Of a stretch of DNA of 64,000 nt, positions 29,070 through 38,122 are shown one piece after another. This DNA comes from Gammaproteobacteria bacterium (lineage in GTDB: Bacteria; Pseudomonadota; Gammaproteobacteria; Nevskiales; Nevskiaceae). The DNA is taken from positions 186,001-250,000 of the forward strand of contig JAPLSB010000009.1 of NCBI GenBank assembly GCA_026398875.1, in the 5' to 3' direction. The notes under the pieces were generated by a model. It was not told the DNA's origin. It ran no database searches and was given only the letters and a program-made list of their open reading frames with translations. The translations under genes and the position numbers were made by a program. How positions within the stretch are numbered: position 1 is the first letter of the stretch; each line of letters begins with the position of its first letter.

Positions 29070-29921
29070 TCAGCGCTTCGGTTTCACGAAGCGGAAGGTC
29101 ATGCGGTCGGATTCGCCGATCGCGAGGTATTTCTCGCGATCGACGTCCTTCAGCCGCAGCACCGGCGGCAAGGTCCAGACGCCTTCCGGATAGTCCTTGC
29201 TGTCGTTCGGGTTGTTGTTGACTGGCGAGCTGCCAGCCAGCTCGAAACCGGCTGAATAGGCCAGCGCCCGGATATAGGCCTCGGTGACGTAGCCGCTGTC
29301 GATCGACTGCTCGCGGCTGGTGCCGGGCTTGGCGCGATGCTCGACGACACCGAGCGTGCCGCCCGGCTTGAGCATCTTGTAGAACGACTCGAACGCCGCA
29401 GCCTCGAAGCCGCCTTCGATCCAGTTGTGGACGTTGCGGAAAGTCAGCACCACGTCGGCCGTGCCGGCGGGAACGGTGTCGGCGCGCTCCGGTGGACGGA
29501 ATTCGCTGACTTCGGTGCGATCGTAGACGGCCGGATTGGCGGCCAGCTTGGCCTTGAAGCGCTCGGCACCGCGGCGGGCGTAGTCGTCGGTCTGCGGCAG
29601 CGTGTACGGCTGGATCGCTGCCACGTAGCGGCCCTGGTCACGCAGGTACGGCGCGAGAATCTCCGTGTACCAGCCGCCCCCGCCGGGCCAGATCTCGACC
29701 ACCGTGTCGGTCGGCTTGACGCCGAAAAAGCCCAGCGTTTCCAGCGGGTGCCGCCAGACATCGCGGGCGACGAATGCCGGCGTGCGGTGCGGCGCGGCGA
29801 TGACTTCGGCCAGCGTCGGCGACTCGGCTGCCGCCGCCAGCGTCGAGGTCGCGAGACCCGCGATCAGCGCAACAGCAGCGGTCGTGGACGCGACCAGGGA
29901 ATGACGAAAGCGTGCGGACAT
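29070..29921 (-). CDS. Exported class I methyltransferase-like protein
   Basis: The 283-residue protein begins with a signal peptide (about residues 1-32, ending LAAAAES), unusual for a methyltransferase. The mature part reads GVKPTDTVVEIWPGGGGWYTEILAPYL, an S-adenosylmethionine-binding motif I (E-x-G-x-G form), and later DVVLTFRNVHNW and MLKPGGTLGVVEHR. Periplasmic proteins of this family are widespread in Proteobacteria and lack a known substrate, and no SAM supply is known there. It is convergent with metH, which ends 22 bases away. Confidence 0.85.
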   Translation of the reverse strand: MSARFRHSLVASTTAAVALIAGLATSTLAAAAESPTLAEVIAAPHRTPAFVARDVWRHPLETLGFFGVKPTDTVVEIWPGGGGWYTEILAPYLRDQGRYVAAIQPYTLPQTDDYARRGAERFKAKLAANPAVYDRTEVSEFRPPERADTVPAGTADVVLTFRNVHNWIEGGFEAAAFESFYKMLKPGGTLGVVEHRAKPGTSREQSIDSGYVTEAYIRALAYSAGFELAGSSPVNNNPNDSKDYPEGVWTLPPVLRLKDVDREKYLAIGESDRMTFRFVKPKR

Positions 29922-30102
29922 CGTTCGGTTCCTCGAATCGGATGGAGCGGGGCGCGCGGCGGGCTGCAGTGCCGGGCAAGTTCCAGCAGTGTGAACCGGA
30001 TCACCCGGTCTGCGGCGGCGCGGTATCAAGCGGATGCAAACGCCGCGCTGATCGCGTTCAATTCTGCAGGCTGGTTCCGCCCACAGTGATCGGAGTGTCT
30101 CG

Positions 30103-32115
30103 ATGTCGCCTCGTCGTCCAGCCGCTGTCCGCGCCGCCGTCCACGCCGTTGCACTTCTGCTGTTGGCGCTGCTGCCGGCTGTGCATCCTGCTCTGGCCGG
30201 GACAGCGCCGCTGGAGGCTTTCGCGAGGCACGGCATGCTGCGCTCGCTGGCACTGTCGCCGGATGGCGGCAAGCTGGCGGCGCTGGTCGAGAACGGGCGC
30301 AGCGGCACCATCGTCGTGCTGTCGGTACCGGGGCTGCAGCGGCTGGGCGGCGTGACGCTGGATGGCGACCGGCAGTTCGTCGATTTCCAGTGGGCCAGCG
30401 ACGAGCGGATCGTCACCGAGCTCGGTTTCCGGGAGGGACCGCTGGCCGCGATCCAGTCGACCGGTGAACTGGCGGTGATCGATGGCAATGGATCAAACCT
30501 GCGTTACCTGCTCGGCCAGTCGGGCAGCGATATCCGCCTCGGCTCCCGGCTGGGTCGACGCACGCATGGCGAGGTCTTCGCTCATGTTGTTGATCCGCTG
30601 ATCGACCAGCCGAACCACGTGATCGTCGCGACCGAGTCGATCGGGGCCGGCGAGCATGCGCGTGCCGTGCTGGCGAAGCTCGACCTGCGCAATTCGCGAC
30701 TAGACGAGCTTGCCGTTGCGCCGATCGCCGGTGCCGCGCACTTCGTCGTCGATCGGCAGGGCCGTCCGCGCTTCGTCGCCGTGCAGGTCGACGCGTTCAT
30801 CGTGCGCACCTGGCGCCGCGACGAGGATGGCAAGGACTGGATCGCGATCGAGGCGCCGGGCAGCAATGCCCGCGCGGTGCCGCTCGCGCTGTCCGAAGAC
30901 GGCCAGGCGGTGTTCCTGGAGTCGCGCGAGTTCGGCCCGCGCTCCTGCCTGGTCCGGCAGCCGCTGGCCGGCGGCAGTGCCGAGAAGCTCGCCTGCCACG
31001 ATCAGGTCGACCTGGACGGCGTGATCACCGGCTTTGCACACGGCGGCGAGCCGATCGCGGCCGTGTTCGAGGCAGACCGCCCGCAGATCGTGCCGCTGGC
31101 CACCGGTCACCGCGACCTCGAACTGCTGGCGATGCTGCGCGAAGCGTTTGCCGGCAAGGCGCTGGCGATCGCGTCGCAAACTCGCGACGGCCATCGCGTG
31201 CTGGTTTTCGTCAAGGACGATCGCACCCCCGGCGACTACTACCTGTTCGATACCCGGACCCGTGCGGCGGACTATCTGGTTGCCGTCGGCGACTGGCTGG
31301 ACCCGGACTGGATGGGCGAGCGCCGGCCGATTCGTGTCGCGGCCCGCGACGGTGCGGCGCTGCACGGCTGGCTGACCATTCCGCCGGGCAGCGACGGCCG
31401 CAAGCTGCCGCTGGTGGTGATGCCGCACGGCGGACCTTTCGGCACGCGCGATGGCTGGGCTTTCGATGCCGATGCACAGATGCTCGCGACGCAAGGCTAC
31501 GGCGTGCTGCAGGTGAACTTCCGCGGTTCGGACGGATACGGCGCGCTTTTCGAGCAGCAGGGGCGCCGCGCCTGGGGCACGCGGATGATCGATGACCTCA
31601 GCGATGCCGCGCGCTGGGCGGTCAAGCAGGGTCACGCCGAAGAAGGCCGCCTGTGCATTGCTGGCGCCAGCTATGGCGGTTACGCCGCACTGATGAGCGC
31701 CGTTCGCGAGCCGGCGCTGTACCGCTGCGTGATCGCCGAGGCCGGCGTCTACGACCTGAAGCTGTGGAAGCGCGACGTCGATTTCATCGACACCGAACGA
31801 GGCAAGCGCTACTTCGACACCGGTGTTGCTGCCAACGACGAGGAAATGCAGGCGCAGTCGCCGTTGACCTACATCGACCAACTCGTCGCGCCGGTGCTGA
31901 TCATTCACGGCGAGAACGACCGCCGAACACCGCTAACCCAGGCGAAGGCCTTGCGCAAGGCGCTCGATGCGAAGGAGCACCCGTACCAGTGGCTGGTCCG
32001 GCCCGGCGAAGGCCACGGCTTCTACCGGGAGGAGAACCTGCAAGCCCGCAACCGGGCGATGGTCGACTTTCTCGGCAAGCACCTCGGCCCGCCCGCATCG
32101 CCGTCTGCGGATTGA
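30103..32115 (+). CDS. S9 family (prolyl oligopeptidase-type) serine peptidase
   Basis: The 670-residue protein has a signal peptide (about residues 1-32, LLPAVHPALAGT) and an N-terminal propeller-like domain (about 35-420). A C-terminal alpha/beta-hydrolase domain follows with a complete triad: Ser523 in GASYGGYAAL, Asp606 in HGENDRRTP and His638 in GEGHGFY. This is the dipeptidyl- or acylaminoacyl-peptidase pattern. It probably cleaves short peptides in the periplasm. A strong symmetrical terminator lies downstream. The 181 bases upstream contain no supported gene. Confidence 0.92.
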   Translation: MSPRRPAAVRAAVHAVALLLLALLPAVHPALAGTAPLEAFARHGMLRSLALSPDGGKLAALVENGRSGTIVVLSVPGLQRLGGVTLDGDRQFVDFQWASDERIVTELGFREGPLAAIQSTGELAVIDGNGSNLRYLLGQSGSDIRLGSRLGRRTHGEVFAHVVDPLIDQPNHVIVATESIGAGEHARAVLAKLDLRNSRLDELAVAPIAGAAHFVVDRQGRPRFVAVQVDAFIVRTWRRDEDGKDWIAIEAPGSNARAVPLALSEDGQAVFLESREFGPRSCLVRQPLAGGSAEKLACHDQVDLDGVITGFAHGGEPIAAVFEADRPQIVPLATGHRDLELLAMLREAFAGKALAIASQTRDGHRVLVFVKDDRTPGDYYLFDTRTRAADYLVAVGDWLDPDWMGERRPIRVAARDGAALHGWLTIPPGSDGRKLPLVVMPHGGPFGTRDGWAFDADAQMLATQGYGVLQVNFRGSDGYGALFEQQGRRAWGTRMIDDLSDAARWAVKQGHAEEGRLCIAGASYGGYAALMSAVREPALYRCVIAEAGVYDLKLWKRDVDFIDTERGKRYFDTGVAANDEEMQAQSPLTYIDQLVAPVLIIHGENDRRTPLTQAKALRKALDAKEHPYQWLVRPGEGHGFYREENLQARNRAMVDFLGKHLGPPASPSAD

Positions 32116-32177
32116 CCGTCGCCGGGATGTGCCGGGATGCGCCGGGTCGACGCAGCGTCCTCGGGACCGTCAGACAC

Positions 32178-32217
32178 GAAAAAGCCCGCGTCACCGATCG
32201 GTGACGCGGGCTTTTTC
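32178..32217. terminator. Bidirectional rho-independent terminator
   Basis: A perfect 40-base palindrome: GAAAAAGCCCGCGTCACC, GATC centre, then its complement ending GGGCTTTTTC. Both strands finish with a T-run, as expected between the convergent peptidase and slyD genes. Confidence 0.93.
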
Positions 32218-32231
32218 AGTACCGCGGCCGC

Positions 32232-32714
32232 TTAGTGGTGATGACCACCGGCGCCGTGCACGTGGCCGTGCAGCACTTCTTCGACCGAGGCTTCGCGGAC
32301 TTCGGTGATTTCGACCGCGAAGTTCAGGGTTTCGCCGGCCAGCGGATGGTTGCCATCAACGGTCACGGTGTCGCCGTCGACCGCGGTGACTACGACGCTG
32401 ACCGGGCCCATGTTGCTTTCGGCCTGGAACTGCATGCCCGGCTCCAGGTTGTCGACGCCCTGGAACGCGGCACGCGGCACTTTCTGCACCAGCTGCGGGT
32501 TGTGCGTGCCATAGCCTTCTTCCGGCGCCACGACGACATTCAGCTTGTCGCCGACCGACTTGCCGGCTAGCGCCTTTTCGAGGCCCGGCACGATGTTGCC
32601 CTTGCCGTGCAGGTACGGCAGCGCATCGCGGCCTTCGGAGCTGTCGAGAACTTCGCCGGCGTTGTTGGTCAGCGTGTAGTGGAAGTAGGCGACACAGCGG
32701 TCGGCGATCTGCAT
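32232..32714 (-). CDS. slyD: FKBP-type peptidyl-prolyl isomerase SlyD
   Basis: The ATG at 32714 gives 160 residues. The FKBP core is split by the SlyD-type insert-in-flap chaperone domain: YTLTNNAGEVLDSSEG, then PYLHGKGNIVPGLEKAL, GYGTHNP and the closing GETLNFAVEI. The C-terminus HGHVHGAGGHHH is a shortened form of the histidine-rich, nickel-binding tail. It catalyses proline isomerisation and helps deliver nickel in the cytoplasm. An in-frame upstream ATG at 32882 would add residues unlike the family. Confidence 0.94.
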   Translation of the reverse strand: MQIADRCVAYFHYTLTNNAGEVLDSSEGRDALPYLHGKGNIVPGLEKALAGKSVGDKLNVVVAPEEGYGTHNPQLVQKVPRAAFQGVDNLEPGMQFQAESNMGPVSVVVTAVDGDTVTVDGNHPLAGETLNFAVEITEVREASVEEVLHGHVHGAGGHHH

Positions 32715-32868
32715 GACGAGTACCGGTGGGAGAAAATTGAGCGCGAATGGTATCGGAATCATGCGGGCCGGTCGTGATGCGCCGCCGCGCCTTGAATTGC
32801 CGGCCGCCGGCGGCATGCTCTGTTGTGGCCGCAAATGGCGACCGCAGGCAGAAGACCGACAAAAACCG

Positions 32869-33201
32869 ATGAGCAACGTCAATTCGAGCGGGCGTCAGGG
32901 CAGCGTGCTGTCCGGCAGCATCTGGATGATCGTGATTTCGGTGCTGCTGTTCTGGCTGCCGGGCGTCGGCGGCTTCATCGGCGGACTGGTTGGCGGCAAG
33001 ACGGCCGGTGGCGTCGGTTCAGCGCTCGCCGCATGGCTGGTGTCGTCGATCCTGTTCGGCGTGCTGTTCGGCCTGTTCGGCACGATGCTGACCGGCATGA
33101 TCGTGGTCGGCTTCATTGCCGGACTCGGCGGGCTGCTGATCGCCTTCCTCGATGCCGGCGCGCGCCTGCTCGGCGCGATCATCGGCGGCCTGATGGCCTG
33201 A
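32869..33201 (+). CDS. Small glycine-rich integral membrane protein
   Basis: The 110-residue protein has three to four hydrophobic, glycine-rich segments (SIWMIVISVLLFWLPGVGGFIGGLVGGK, then ILFGVLFGLFGTML, MIVVGFIAGLGGLLIAF and LLGAIIGGLMA) with G-x-x-x-G spacing typical of packed membrane helices. I do not recognise a characterised family. It is divergent from slyD and convergent with the SDR gene, so it is a single-gene unit. Confidence 0.7.
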   Translation: MSNVNSSGRQGSVLSGSIWMIVISVLLFWLPGVGGFIGGLVGGKTAGGVGSALAAWLVSSILFGVLFGLFGTMLTGMIVVGFIAGLGGLLIAFLDAGARLLGAIIGGLMA

Positions 33202-33229
33202 TGGCCTGATGGCCTGAGCGGGGCGCTGG

Positions 33230-33979
33230 CTACCAGGGAATCTCGCTGCCATCCCAGGCGTAGAAGCGGCCGCTGGCCTCGCGGCCCAGCCCGGCGATCA
33301 CCGCCAGCAGCCGTTCGGCTGCAAACGCCGGCGTGAACAGCTTTTCGGCGGCGACATTGCCGCGAAACGGCGCCGACAAGCCGGTTTCGACCGTGCCCGG
33401 ATGCAGCGACACCACGATCAGCTCGCGGGCGCGGCGCGCCAGTTCGATCGCGGCGGTATGCATCAGCTGGTTCTGCGCGGCCTTTGCGGCGCGGTAGGCG
33501 TACCAGCCGCCGAGCCGGTTGTCGCCGATCGAGCCGACCCGCGCCGACAGGGTCGCCAGCACCGCGCGTTCGCCATGCGTCAGCAGGTTCTGGAAGTGCT
33601 TGGCGACCAGGATCGGGCCGATTGCATTGACCGCGTAGCTGGCGGCAAGACTTTCCGGCCGGACATCGGCGAGCCGTCGTTCCGGGCTCAGGCCATCGCC
33701 ATGCAGCAAGCCGACGGTGTTGATCAGCAGGTGCAGTGCCGGTGTGGCCGCCTTCAGCGCGGTTGCCGCTGCTTCGATGCTCGCCTCGTCAGCGAGATCG
33801 ATGGCGAGCCGCCGCAGGCGCGCGCCATGCGCCGCGTCCAGCGCATCGAGCGCGGCATTCCCGGCGACCTGCCGGCCGGCGGCCGTCACCGTGTCGTTGG
33901 CCGGATCGGCCAGCAGCGCTTCGACCAGGCCCAGGCCGATGCCGCGGGTGCCACCGATGATCAGTGCGTGTTGGCCCAT
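33230..33979 (-). CDS. Short-chain dehydrogenase/reductase
   Basis: This 249-residue SDR has the cofactor loop GGTRGIG at residues 9-15 and catalytic Tyr/Lys in YAYRAAKAA, with the Ser region at LSARVGS. It resembles the C-factor/SDR group of NAD(P)-dependent oxidoreductases; the substrate is unknown. The upstream lipoprotein gene ends 2 bases before its start, so the two form an operon. Confidence 0.85.
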   Translation of the reverse strand: MGQHALIIGGTRGIGLGLVEALLADPANDTVTAAGRQVAGNAALDALDAAHGARLRRLAIDLADEASIEAAATALKAATPALHLLINTVGLLHGDGLSPERRLADVRPESLAASYAVNAIGPILVAKHFQNLLTHGERAVLATLSARVGSIGDNRLGGWYAYRAAKAAQNQLMHTAAIELARRARELIVVSLHPGTVETGLSAPFRGNVAAEKLFTPAFAAERLLAVIAGLGREASGRFYAWDGSEIPW

Positions 33980-33981
33980 GC

Positions 33982-34326
33982 TCAGCGCGGATTCTCGAAG
34001 AACACGTAGTTCGTGGCGTAGTCGCTGATCTCGAAGTAGACCTTCTTCTCGTCGGCGTCCTTGACGAAGTTCTGGTTCTCGTCGAGCACGCCGTAGCCGT
34101 AGCGATAGGCGCGCGGGCGGCCATCGTCAGTGCCGCTGGCGGTGGTCAGCTTGTCGATGCCGATGAAGCGCCGTACCAGCGTGTTGCCGGCGTAGATTTC
34201 CAGCACGCCGTTGGTGCCGGTCCAGTTCTGGATGCTGCGGCTGATCTGGTTCTGCGTTTCCTGGGTGCAGCCGGCAAGTGCGACGAGCAGCGCGGCGCAG
34301 CCGAGGCCGGGTTTCGACATGATCAT
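33982..34326 (-). CDS. Small lipoprotein of unknown function
   Basis: The start at 34326 (MIMSKPGL) is chosen because GGAG sits seven bases before it; a second ATG lies six bases in. The 114-residue protein has a lipoprotein signal with VALAGC and a short mature domain (TQETQNQISRSIQNWTGTNGVLEIYAGNTLVRRFIGID). No family is recognised. It is the first gene of a two-gene unit with the SDR, and divergent from the YggU-family gene about 54 bases away. Confidence 0.75.
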   Translation of the reverse strand: MIMSKPGLGCAALLVALAGCTQETQNQISRSIQNWTGTNGVLEIYAGNTLVRRFIGIDKLTTASGTDDGRPRAYRYGYGVLDENQNFVKDADEKKVYFEISDYATNYVFFENPR

Positions 34327-34380
34327 GTGGCAACTCCGAAGTGGGCAGATCTTGATGAGCAAGTCTGGAAACGGCAGCGG

Positions 34381-34641
34381 ATGACAACACGCCTTGATGT
34401 CAAAGTCAGCCCCAAGGCATCGCGCAATGCCGTCACCGGCTGGATGGGCGAGGTGCTGAAGATATCGGTGACGGCGGTGCCGGAGCGCGGCAAGGCCAAC
34501 GACGCCGTCGAGCAGCTGCTGGCCGATGCGCTGGGTCTGCCGAGATCGGCGGTGACCGTTGTCGCCGGGCACAGCAGCAAGCTCAAGCGGGTGCAGATTG
34601 TCGGTCTGACTGCCGATGCGTTGCGACGGTTGGTGCCTTGA
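34381..34641 (+). CDS. DUF167/YggU family protein
   Basis: The 86-residue protein begins MTTRLDVKVSPKASRNAVTGW and contains VPERGKANDAVEQLLADALGLPRSAVTVVAGHSSKLKRVQIVG, the complete YggU (DUF167) signature. The family is widespread, small, cytoplasmic and without a known function. It lies 95 bases upstream of hisB on the same strand. Confidence 0.92.
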   Translation: MTTRLDVKVSPKASRNAVTGWMGEVLKISVTAVPERGKANDAVEQLLADALGLPRSAVTVVAGHSSKLKRVQIVGLTADALRRLVP

Positions 34642-34736
34642 GCCGGATCGACTGAAACGGCCGCTTTTGTGATCCATGGCACGCATTTGCCGCCGGGGTG
34701 TATTCTTTCGCGCCTTTTCTCCCTGACGGTTTTCAG

Positions 34737-35330
34737 ATGTCCGCCCGCGTTGCCAGCGTTCGCCGCGATACTCGCGAGACCCAGATCGGTGTCGAGATCA
34801 ATCTCGACGGCACCGGCCAGATCAAGTTCGACACCGGCATCCACTTCCTCGAGCACATGCTCGAGCAGGTCGCGCGCCACGGTCTGGTCGATCTGGTCGT
34901 CGAAGCCAAGGGCGATGTCCACATCGACCATCACCACACGGTCGAGGACATCGGCATCTGCCTCGGGCAGGCCTTCGACAAGGCGATCGGCACCAAGCGC
35001 GGCATCGTCCGCTACGGCCATTCGTATGTGCCGCTCGACGAAGCGCTGTCGCGCGTCGTGCTCGACTGCTCCGGCCGTCCGGGCCTCGAATGGTTCGTCG
35101 AGTTTCCGCGTGCGCGCATCGGCGACTTCGACGTCGACCTGTTCCGCGAGTTCTTCCAGGGCTTCGTCAACCACGCAACGGTGACGCTGCACGTCGACTG
35201 CCTGCGCGCCCGCAATGCGCACCACGTTGCCGAAACCGTGTTCAAGGCCTTCGGCCGGGCGCTGCGCATGGCCGTGGAGTTCGATCCGCGCGCCGATGGC
35301 GCGATGCCGTCGACCAAGGGCGTGCTGTAA
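34737..35330 (+). CDS. hisB: Imidazoleglycerol-phosphate dehydratase HisB
   Basis: The ATG at 34737 gives the normal 197-residue, single-domain enzyme, without the phosphatase domain fused in enterics. Paired metal-binding motifs are visible: [13 protein letters not shown] with [12 protein letters not shown], and [23 protein letters not shown] with FKAFGRAL. It carries out the sixth step of histidine synthesis using manganese. It heads the his cluster here; hisG, hisD and hisC are not in the window. hisH follows after 68 bases. Confidence 0.96.
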   Translation: MSARVASVRRDTRETQIGVEINLDGTGQIKFDTGIHFLEHMLEQVARHGLVDLVVEAKGDVHIDHHHTVEDIGICLGQAFDKAIGTKRGIVRYGHSYVPLDEALSRVVLDCSGRPGLEWFVEFPRARIGDFDVDLFREFFQGFVNHATVTLHVDCLRARNAHHVAETVFKAFGRALRMAVEFDPRADGAMPSTKGVL

Positions 35331-35398
35331 GCCGCCAGCCTGTCGACCGCGTCCCCCTTCCCTGTGAATTCCCCGGCTACTGTTCGCTACGCCCTGTG

Positions 35399-36043
35399 AT
35401 GGAAAAGATCGGCGTCATCGATTACGGCATGGGCAACCTGCACTCGCTCGGCAAGGCGCTGGAGCGGGTCGCCGGCAATCAGCGCATCGTCATCAGCTAC
35501 GACCCGGAGGAGCTGATCGCCTGCGATCGCCTCGTGCTGCCCGGGGTCGGCGGCGTCAAGGCGGCGATGAACGAGTTGCGCCGTCTGGAACTGAACGAGA
35601 TGGTGATCGAGGCAGCGCGCAAGCGGCCGCTGCTCGGCATCTGCCTGGGCATGCAGGTGCTGCTCGAACGCAGCGAGGAAAACGGCGGTGTCGCCGCGCT
35701 TGGCCTGATTCCCGGCGAAGTGATCCGCTTCATCGATCCGCCGATGGATGCGGTCGAGCGCCTCAAGGTGCCGCACATGGGCTGGAACCGCGTGCGCCAG
35801 AGCCGGCCGCATGCGGTGTGGGCCGGCGTGCCGGACGACAGCTGGTTCTACTTCGTGCACAGCTACCACGCCAACCCGGTCAATCCGGAGCACGCGCTCG
35901 GCGAAAGCGACTACACGCGGACGTTCGCGTCGGCTGTCGCCCGCGACAACATCGTCGGTTTCCAGTTTCACCCGGAGAAGAGCCAGTCGGTCGGCCTTCG
36001 GCTGCTGGCCAACTTCGCGGCCTGGGACGGCGACAGCCGATGA
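35399..36043 (+). CDS. hisH: Imidazole glycerol phosphate synthase glutaminase subunit HisH
   Basis: The 214-residue class I glutaminase has nucleophile Cys82 in GICLGMQ and the His-Pro-Glu triad end in FQFHPEKS. It produces ammonia that is channelled to HisF to form IGP and AICAR. A GTG directly precedes the ATG (GTGATG); the ATG is used. The 150-base gap to hisA is longer than usual in this operon and holds two hairpins. Confidence 0.96.
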   Translation: MEKIGVIDYGMGNLHSLGKALERVAGNQRIVISYDPEELIACDRLVLPGVGGVKAAMNELRRLELNEMVIEAARKRPLLGICLGMQVLLERSEENGGVAALGLIPGEVIRFIDPPMDAVERLKVPHMGWNRVRQSRPHAVWAGVPDDSWFYFVHSYHANPVNPEHALGESDYTRTFASAVARDNIVGFQFHPEKSQSVGLRLLANFAAWDGDSR

Positions 36044-36081
36044 TGGCCCAGAAGCCCCAGAAACCCGCGTTCTTGCCTCGC

Positions 36082-36148
36082 CTGTGCCTTTGCGGCACAG
36101 TTTCGACATCCCCCTGAACTCTGGCGTTGCTGGGCCGTTCCCGGCCCA
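36082..36148 (+). promoter_or_regulatory. Two hairpins in the hisH-hisA gap
   Basis: CTGTGCC/GGCACAG (36082-36100, loop TTTGC, followed by TTTCG) and TGGGCCG/CGGCCCA (36131-36148, loop TTCC) are perfect 7-bp stems. Neither has a full T-run, so they could weaken transcription, stabilise mRNA ends or be processing sites. Their function is not known. Confidence 0.45.
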
Positions 36149-36193
36149 CGCTATCCATCGAAACCGCGCTCTCGCGCCTTCACGACCGTCCCC

Positions 36194-36919
36194 ATGCTGC
36201 TGATCCCCGCGATTGACCTGAAGAATGGCCAGTGTGTCCGCCTGCGCCAGGGCCGGATGGACGACGTCACGGTGTTTTCCAACGATCCGGCCGAAGTCGC
36301 CCAGCGCTGGGTCGACGAAGGGGCCAGCCGTATCCATGTCGTCGATCTCGATGGTGCGCTGAAGGGCTCGCCGGTCAACCTCAAGGTGATCGAGCGGATC
36401 GCCAAGGTCTGCGGCAGCGTGCCGGTACAGGCCGGCGGCGGCGTCCGCGACGAAGACACCGTGCAGGCCTATCTGAATGCCGGCGTCAGCTACATCATCA
36501 TCGGCACCAAGGCCGTCAATGCGCCGCACTTCCTGCGCGACCTGTGCCTGGAATACCCGCGCCACATCATCGTCGGCATCGATGCCAAGGACGGCCGCGT
36601 CGCCGTTGACGGCTGGTCGAAGCTGTCTGCGCACGGCGTCGTCGAGATGGCCAAGCAGTGCGAGCACGACGGTGTCGAAGCGATCGTCTACACCGACATC
36701 GGCCGCGACGGCATGATGAACGGCTTCAACGTCGAGGCCACCCGCAACCTCGCCCGCTCGGTCAAGACCGACATCATCGCCTCCGGCGGCGTGTCGACGA
36801 TCGAAGATCTGCATCTGCTGAAGTCGATCGAGGAAGACGGCGTCATCGGTGCCGTCATCGGCCGCGCGCTCTACGAGGGCGGCCTGCAGTTCAAGGATTG
36901 CCTGAAGGCGGTCCAGTAA
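36194..36919 (+). CDS. hisA: Phosphoribosylformimino-AICAR ribotide isomerase HisA
   Basis: The 241-residue barrel enzyme begins MLLIPAIDLKNGQCVRL, with catalytic Asp8. It has the two phosphate-binding loops (QAGGGVRDEDT and ASGGVSTIEDL) and the DAKDGRVAVDGW strand carrying the second catalytic Asp. It isomerises ProFAR to PRFAR, the HisF/HisH substrate. The gene is separated from hisH by 150 bases and from hisF by 24. Confidence 0.97.
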   Translation: MLLIPAIDLKNGQCVRLRQGRMDDVTVFSNDPAEVAQRWVDEGASRIHVVDLDGALKGSPVNLKVIERIAKVCGSVPVQAGGGVRDEDTVQAYLNAGVSYIIIGTKAVNAPHFLRDLCLEYPRHIIVGIDAKDGRVAVDGWSKLSAHGVVEMAKQCEHDGVEAIVYTDIGRDGMMNGFNVEATRNLARSVKTDIIASGGVSTIEDLHLLKSIEEDGVIGAVIGRALYEGGLQFKDCLKAVQ

Positions 36920-36943
36920 GCCTTTCCCGTTCGGCGGTCTCCC

Positions 36944-37738
36944 ATGCTTGCGAAGCGCGTCATCCCCTGTCTCGACATCAACGCTGGCCGCGTGGTCAAG
37001 GGCGTCAAGTTCGAGGATCTGCGCGACGCCGGCGATCCGGTCGAAGTCGCTCGCCGCTACGACGCTCAGGGCGCCGATGAGCTGGTGTTTCTCGACATCA
37101 CCGCCAGCAGCGATGACCGGCCGACCTTGTTCAAGACCGTCGAGGCGGTCGCCTCGGCGATCTTCATTCCGCTGACCGTCGGTGGCGGTGTGCGTACCTG
37201 CGCCGATGTCCGTGCGCTGCTGTCGGCCGGTGCCGACAAGGTGTCGATCAACACCTCGGCGGTGCTGCGGCCGGATTTCGTCACCGAAGCCAGCGATCGC
37301 TACGGCGTGCAGTGCATCGTCGTTGCCATCGATGCCAAGCGGGTATCGAAGAAGGGCCAGCCGCCGCGCTGGGAAATCTTCACCCACGGCGGCCGCAAGG
37401 CCACCGGTCTCGACGCCATTGAATGGTCGGTGCTGATGGTGCAGAAGGGCGCCGGCGAGCTGCTGGTCACCAGCATGGATCGCGACGGCACCAAGGCTGG
37501 CTATGACAACGAACTGCTGCGCGCGATCGCCGACAGCGTGCCGGTGCCAGTCATTGCCAGCGGCGGTGTCGGCACGCTTGAACATCTGGAACAGGGGCTG
37601 AGTCAGGGCGGTGCCGATGCCGTGCTCGCGGCCAGCATCTTCCACAGCGGCCAGCACAGCGTCGGTGAAGCCAAGCAGTATCTGTCGCGTCACGGCGTCA
37701 CCGTGCGGATGCCGGCACCGCTGGCGTTCACGGTCTGA
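36944..37738 (+). CDS. hisF: Imidazole glycerol phosphate synthase cyclase subunit HisF
   Basis: The 264-residue (beta/alpha)8 barrel begins [20 protein letters not shown] with catalytic Asp11, and has GGGVRTCAD and [10 protein letters not shown] phosphate loops. It is slightly longer than the usual 252-258. With HisH it makes IGP and AICAR. hisE starts one base after its stop, so the expected hisI is not in its usual place. Confidence 0.97.
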   Translation: MLAKRVIPCLDINAGRVVKGVKFEDLRDAGDPVEVARRYDAQGADELVFLDITASSDDRPTLFKTVEAVASAIFIPLTVGGGVRTCADVRALLSAGADKVSINTSAVLRPDFVTEASDRYGVQCIVVAIDAKRVSKKGQPPRWEIFTHGGRKATGLDAIEWSVLMVQKGAGELLVTSMDRDGTKAGYDNELLRAIADSVPVPVIASGGVGTLEHLEQGLSQGGADAVLAASIFHSGQHSVGEAKQYLSRHGVTVRMPAPLAFTV

Positions 37739-37739
37739 C

Positions 37740-38090
37740 ATGGCCACCGAGACCGGCGAAGTCCTCGACGCGCTGTACCAGACGCTGCTCGCTCGTCGTG
37801 GCGCCGATCCTTCGACCAGCTACGTCGCCAGCCTGTACGCCAAGGGCGCCGACACGATCCTGAAGAAGATCGGCGAGGAAGCGGCAGAAACCATCATCGC
37901 CGGAAAAGATTGTGCGTCCGGCGGGGCACCTGAGCGCGTAAGACTGGTCAGCGAGATCGCTGACCTGTGCTTTCACGTCATGGTCTTGATGGCCGCGTAT
38001 GATGTTCCGCTGTCTTCGCTGAGCGATGAGCTTGCGCGTCGCACCGGGCGTTCCGGCCTGGCCGAAAAGGCGTCACGCGGCGCCACCTGA
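37740..38090 (+). CDS. hisE: Phosphoribosyl-ATP pyrophosphatase HisE
   Basis: The 116-residue all-helical protein has the MazG-like metal site in [15 protein letters not shown] and [13 protein letters not shown]. It removes pyrophosphate from PR-ATP in the second step of histidine synthesis. It is a stand-alone HisE, not a HisIE fusion. Placed one base after hisF, it is clearly in the his operon; tatA starts 32 bases later behind GAGGAG, so the tat genes may share the transcript. Confidence 0.95.
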   Translation: MATETGEVLDALYQTLLARRGADPSTSYVASLYAKGADTILKKIGEEAAETIIAGKDCASGGAPERVRLVSEIADLCFHVMVLMAAYDVPLSSLSDELARRTGRSGLAEKASRGAT

Positions 38091-38122
38091 AGCGGTATCG
38101 CGTTCGATCTGAGGAGAATTCC

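Noticed and set aside
35387..37747. Minus-strand frame of 786 codons opposite hisH-hisA-hisF
   Set aside because: Three well-defined his genes lie on the plus strand; the antisense frame has no features.
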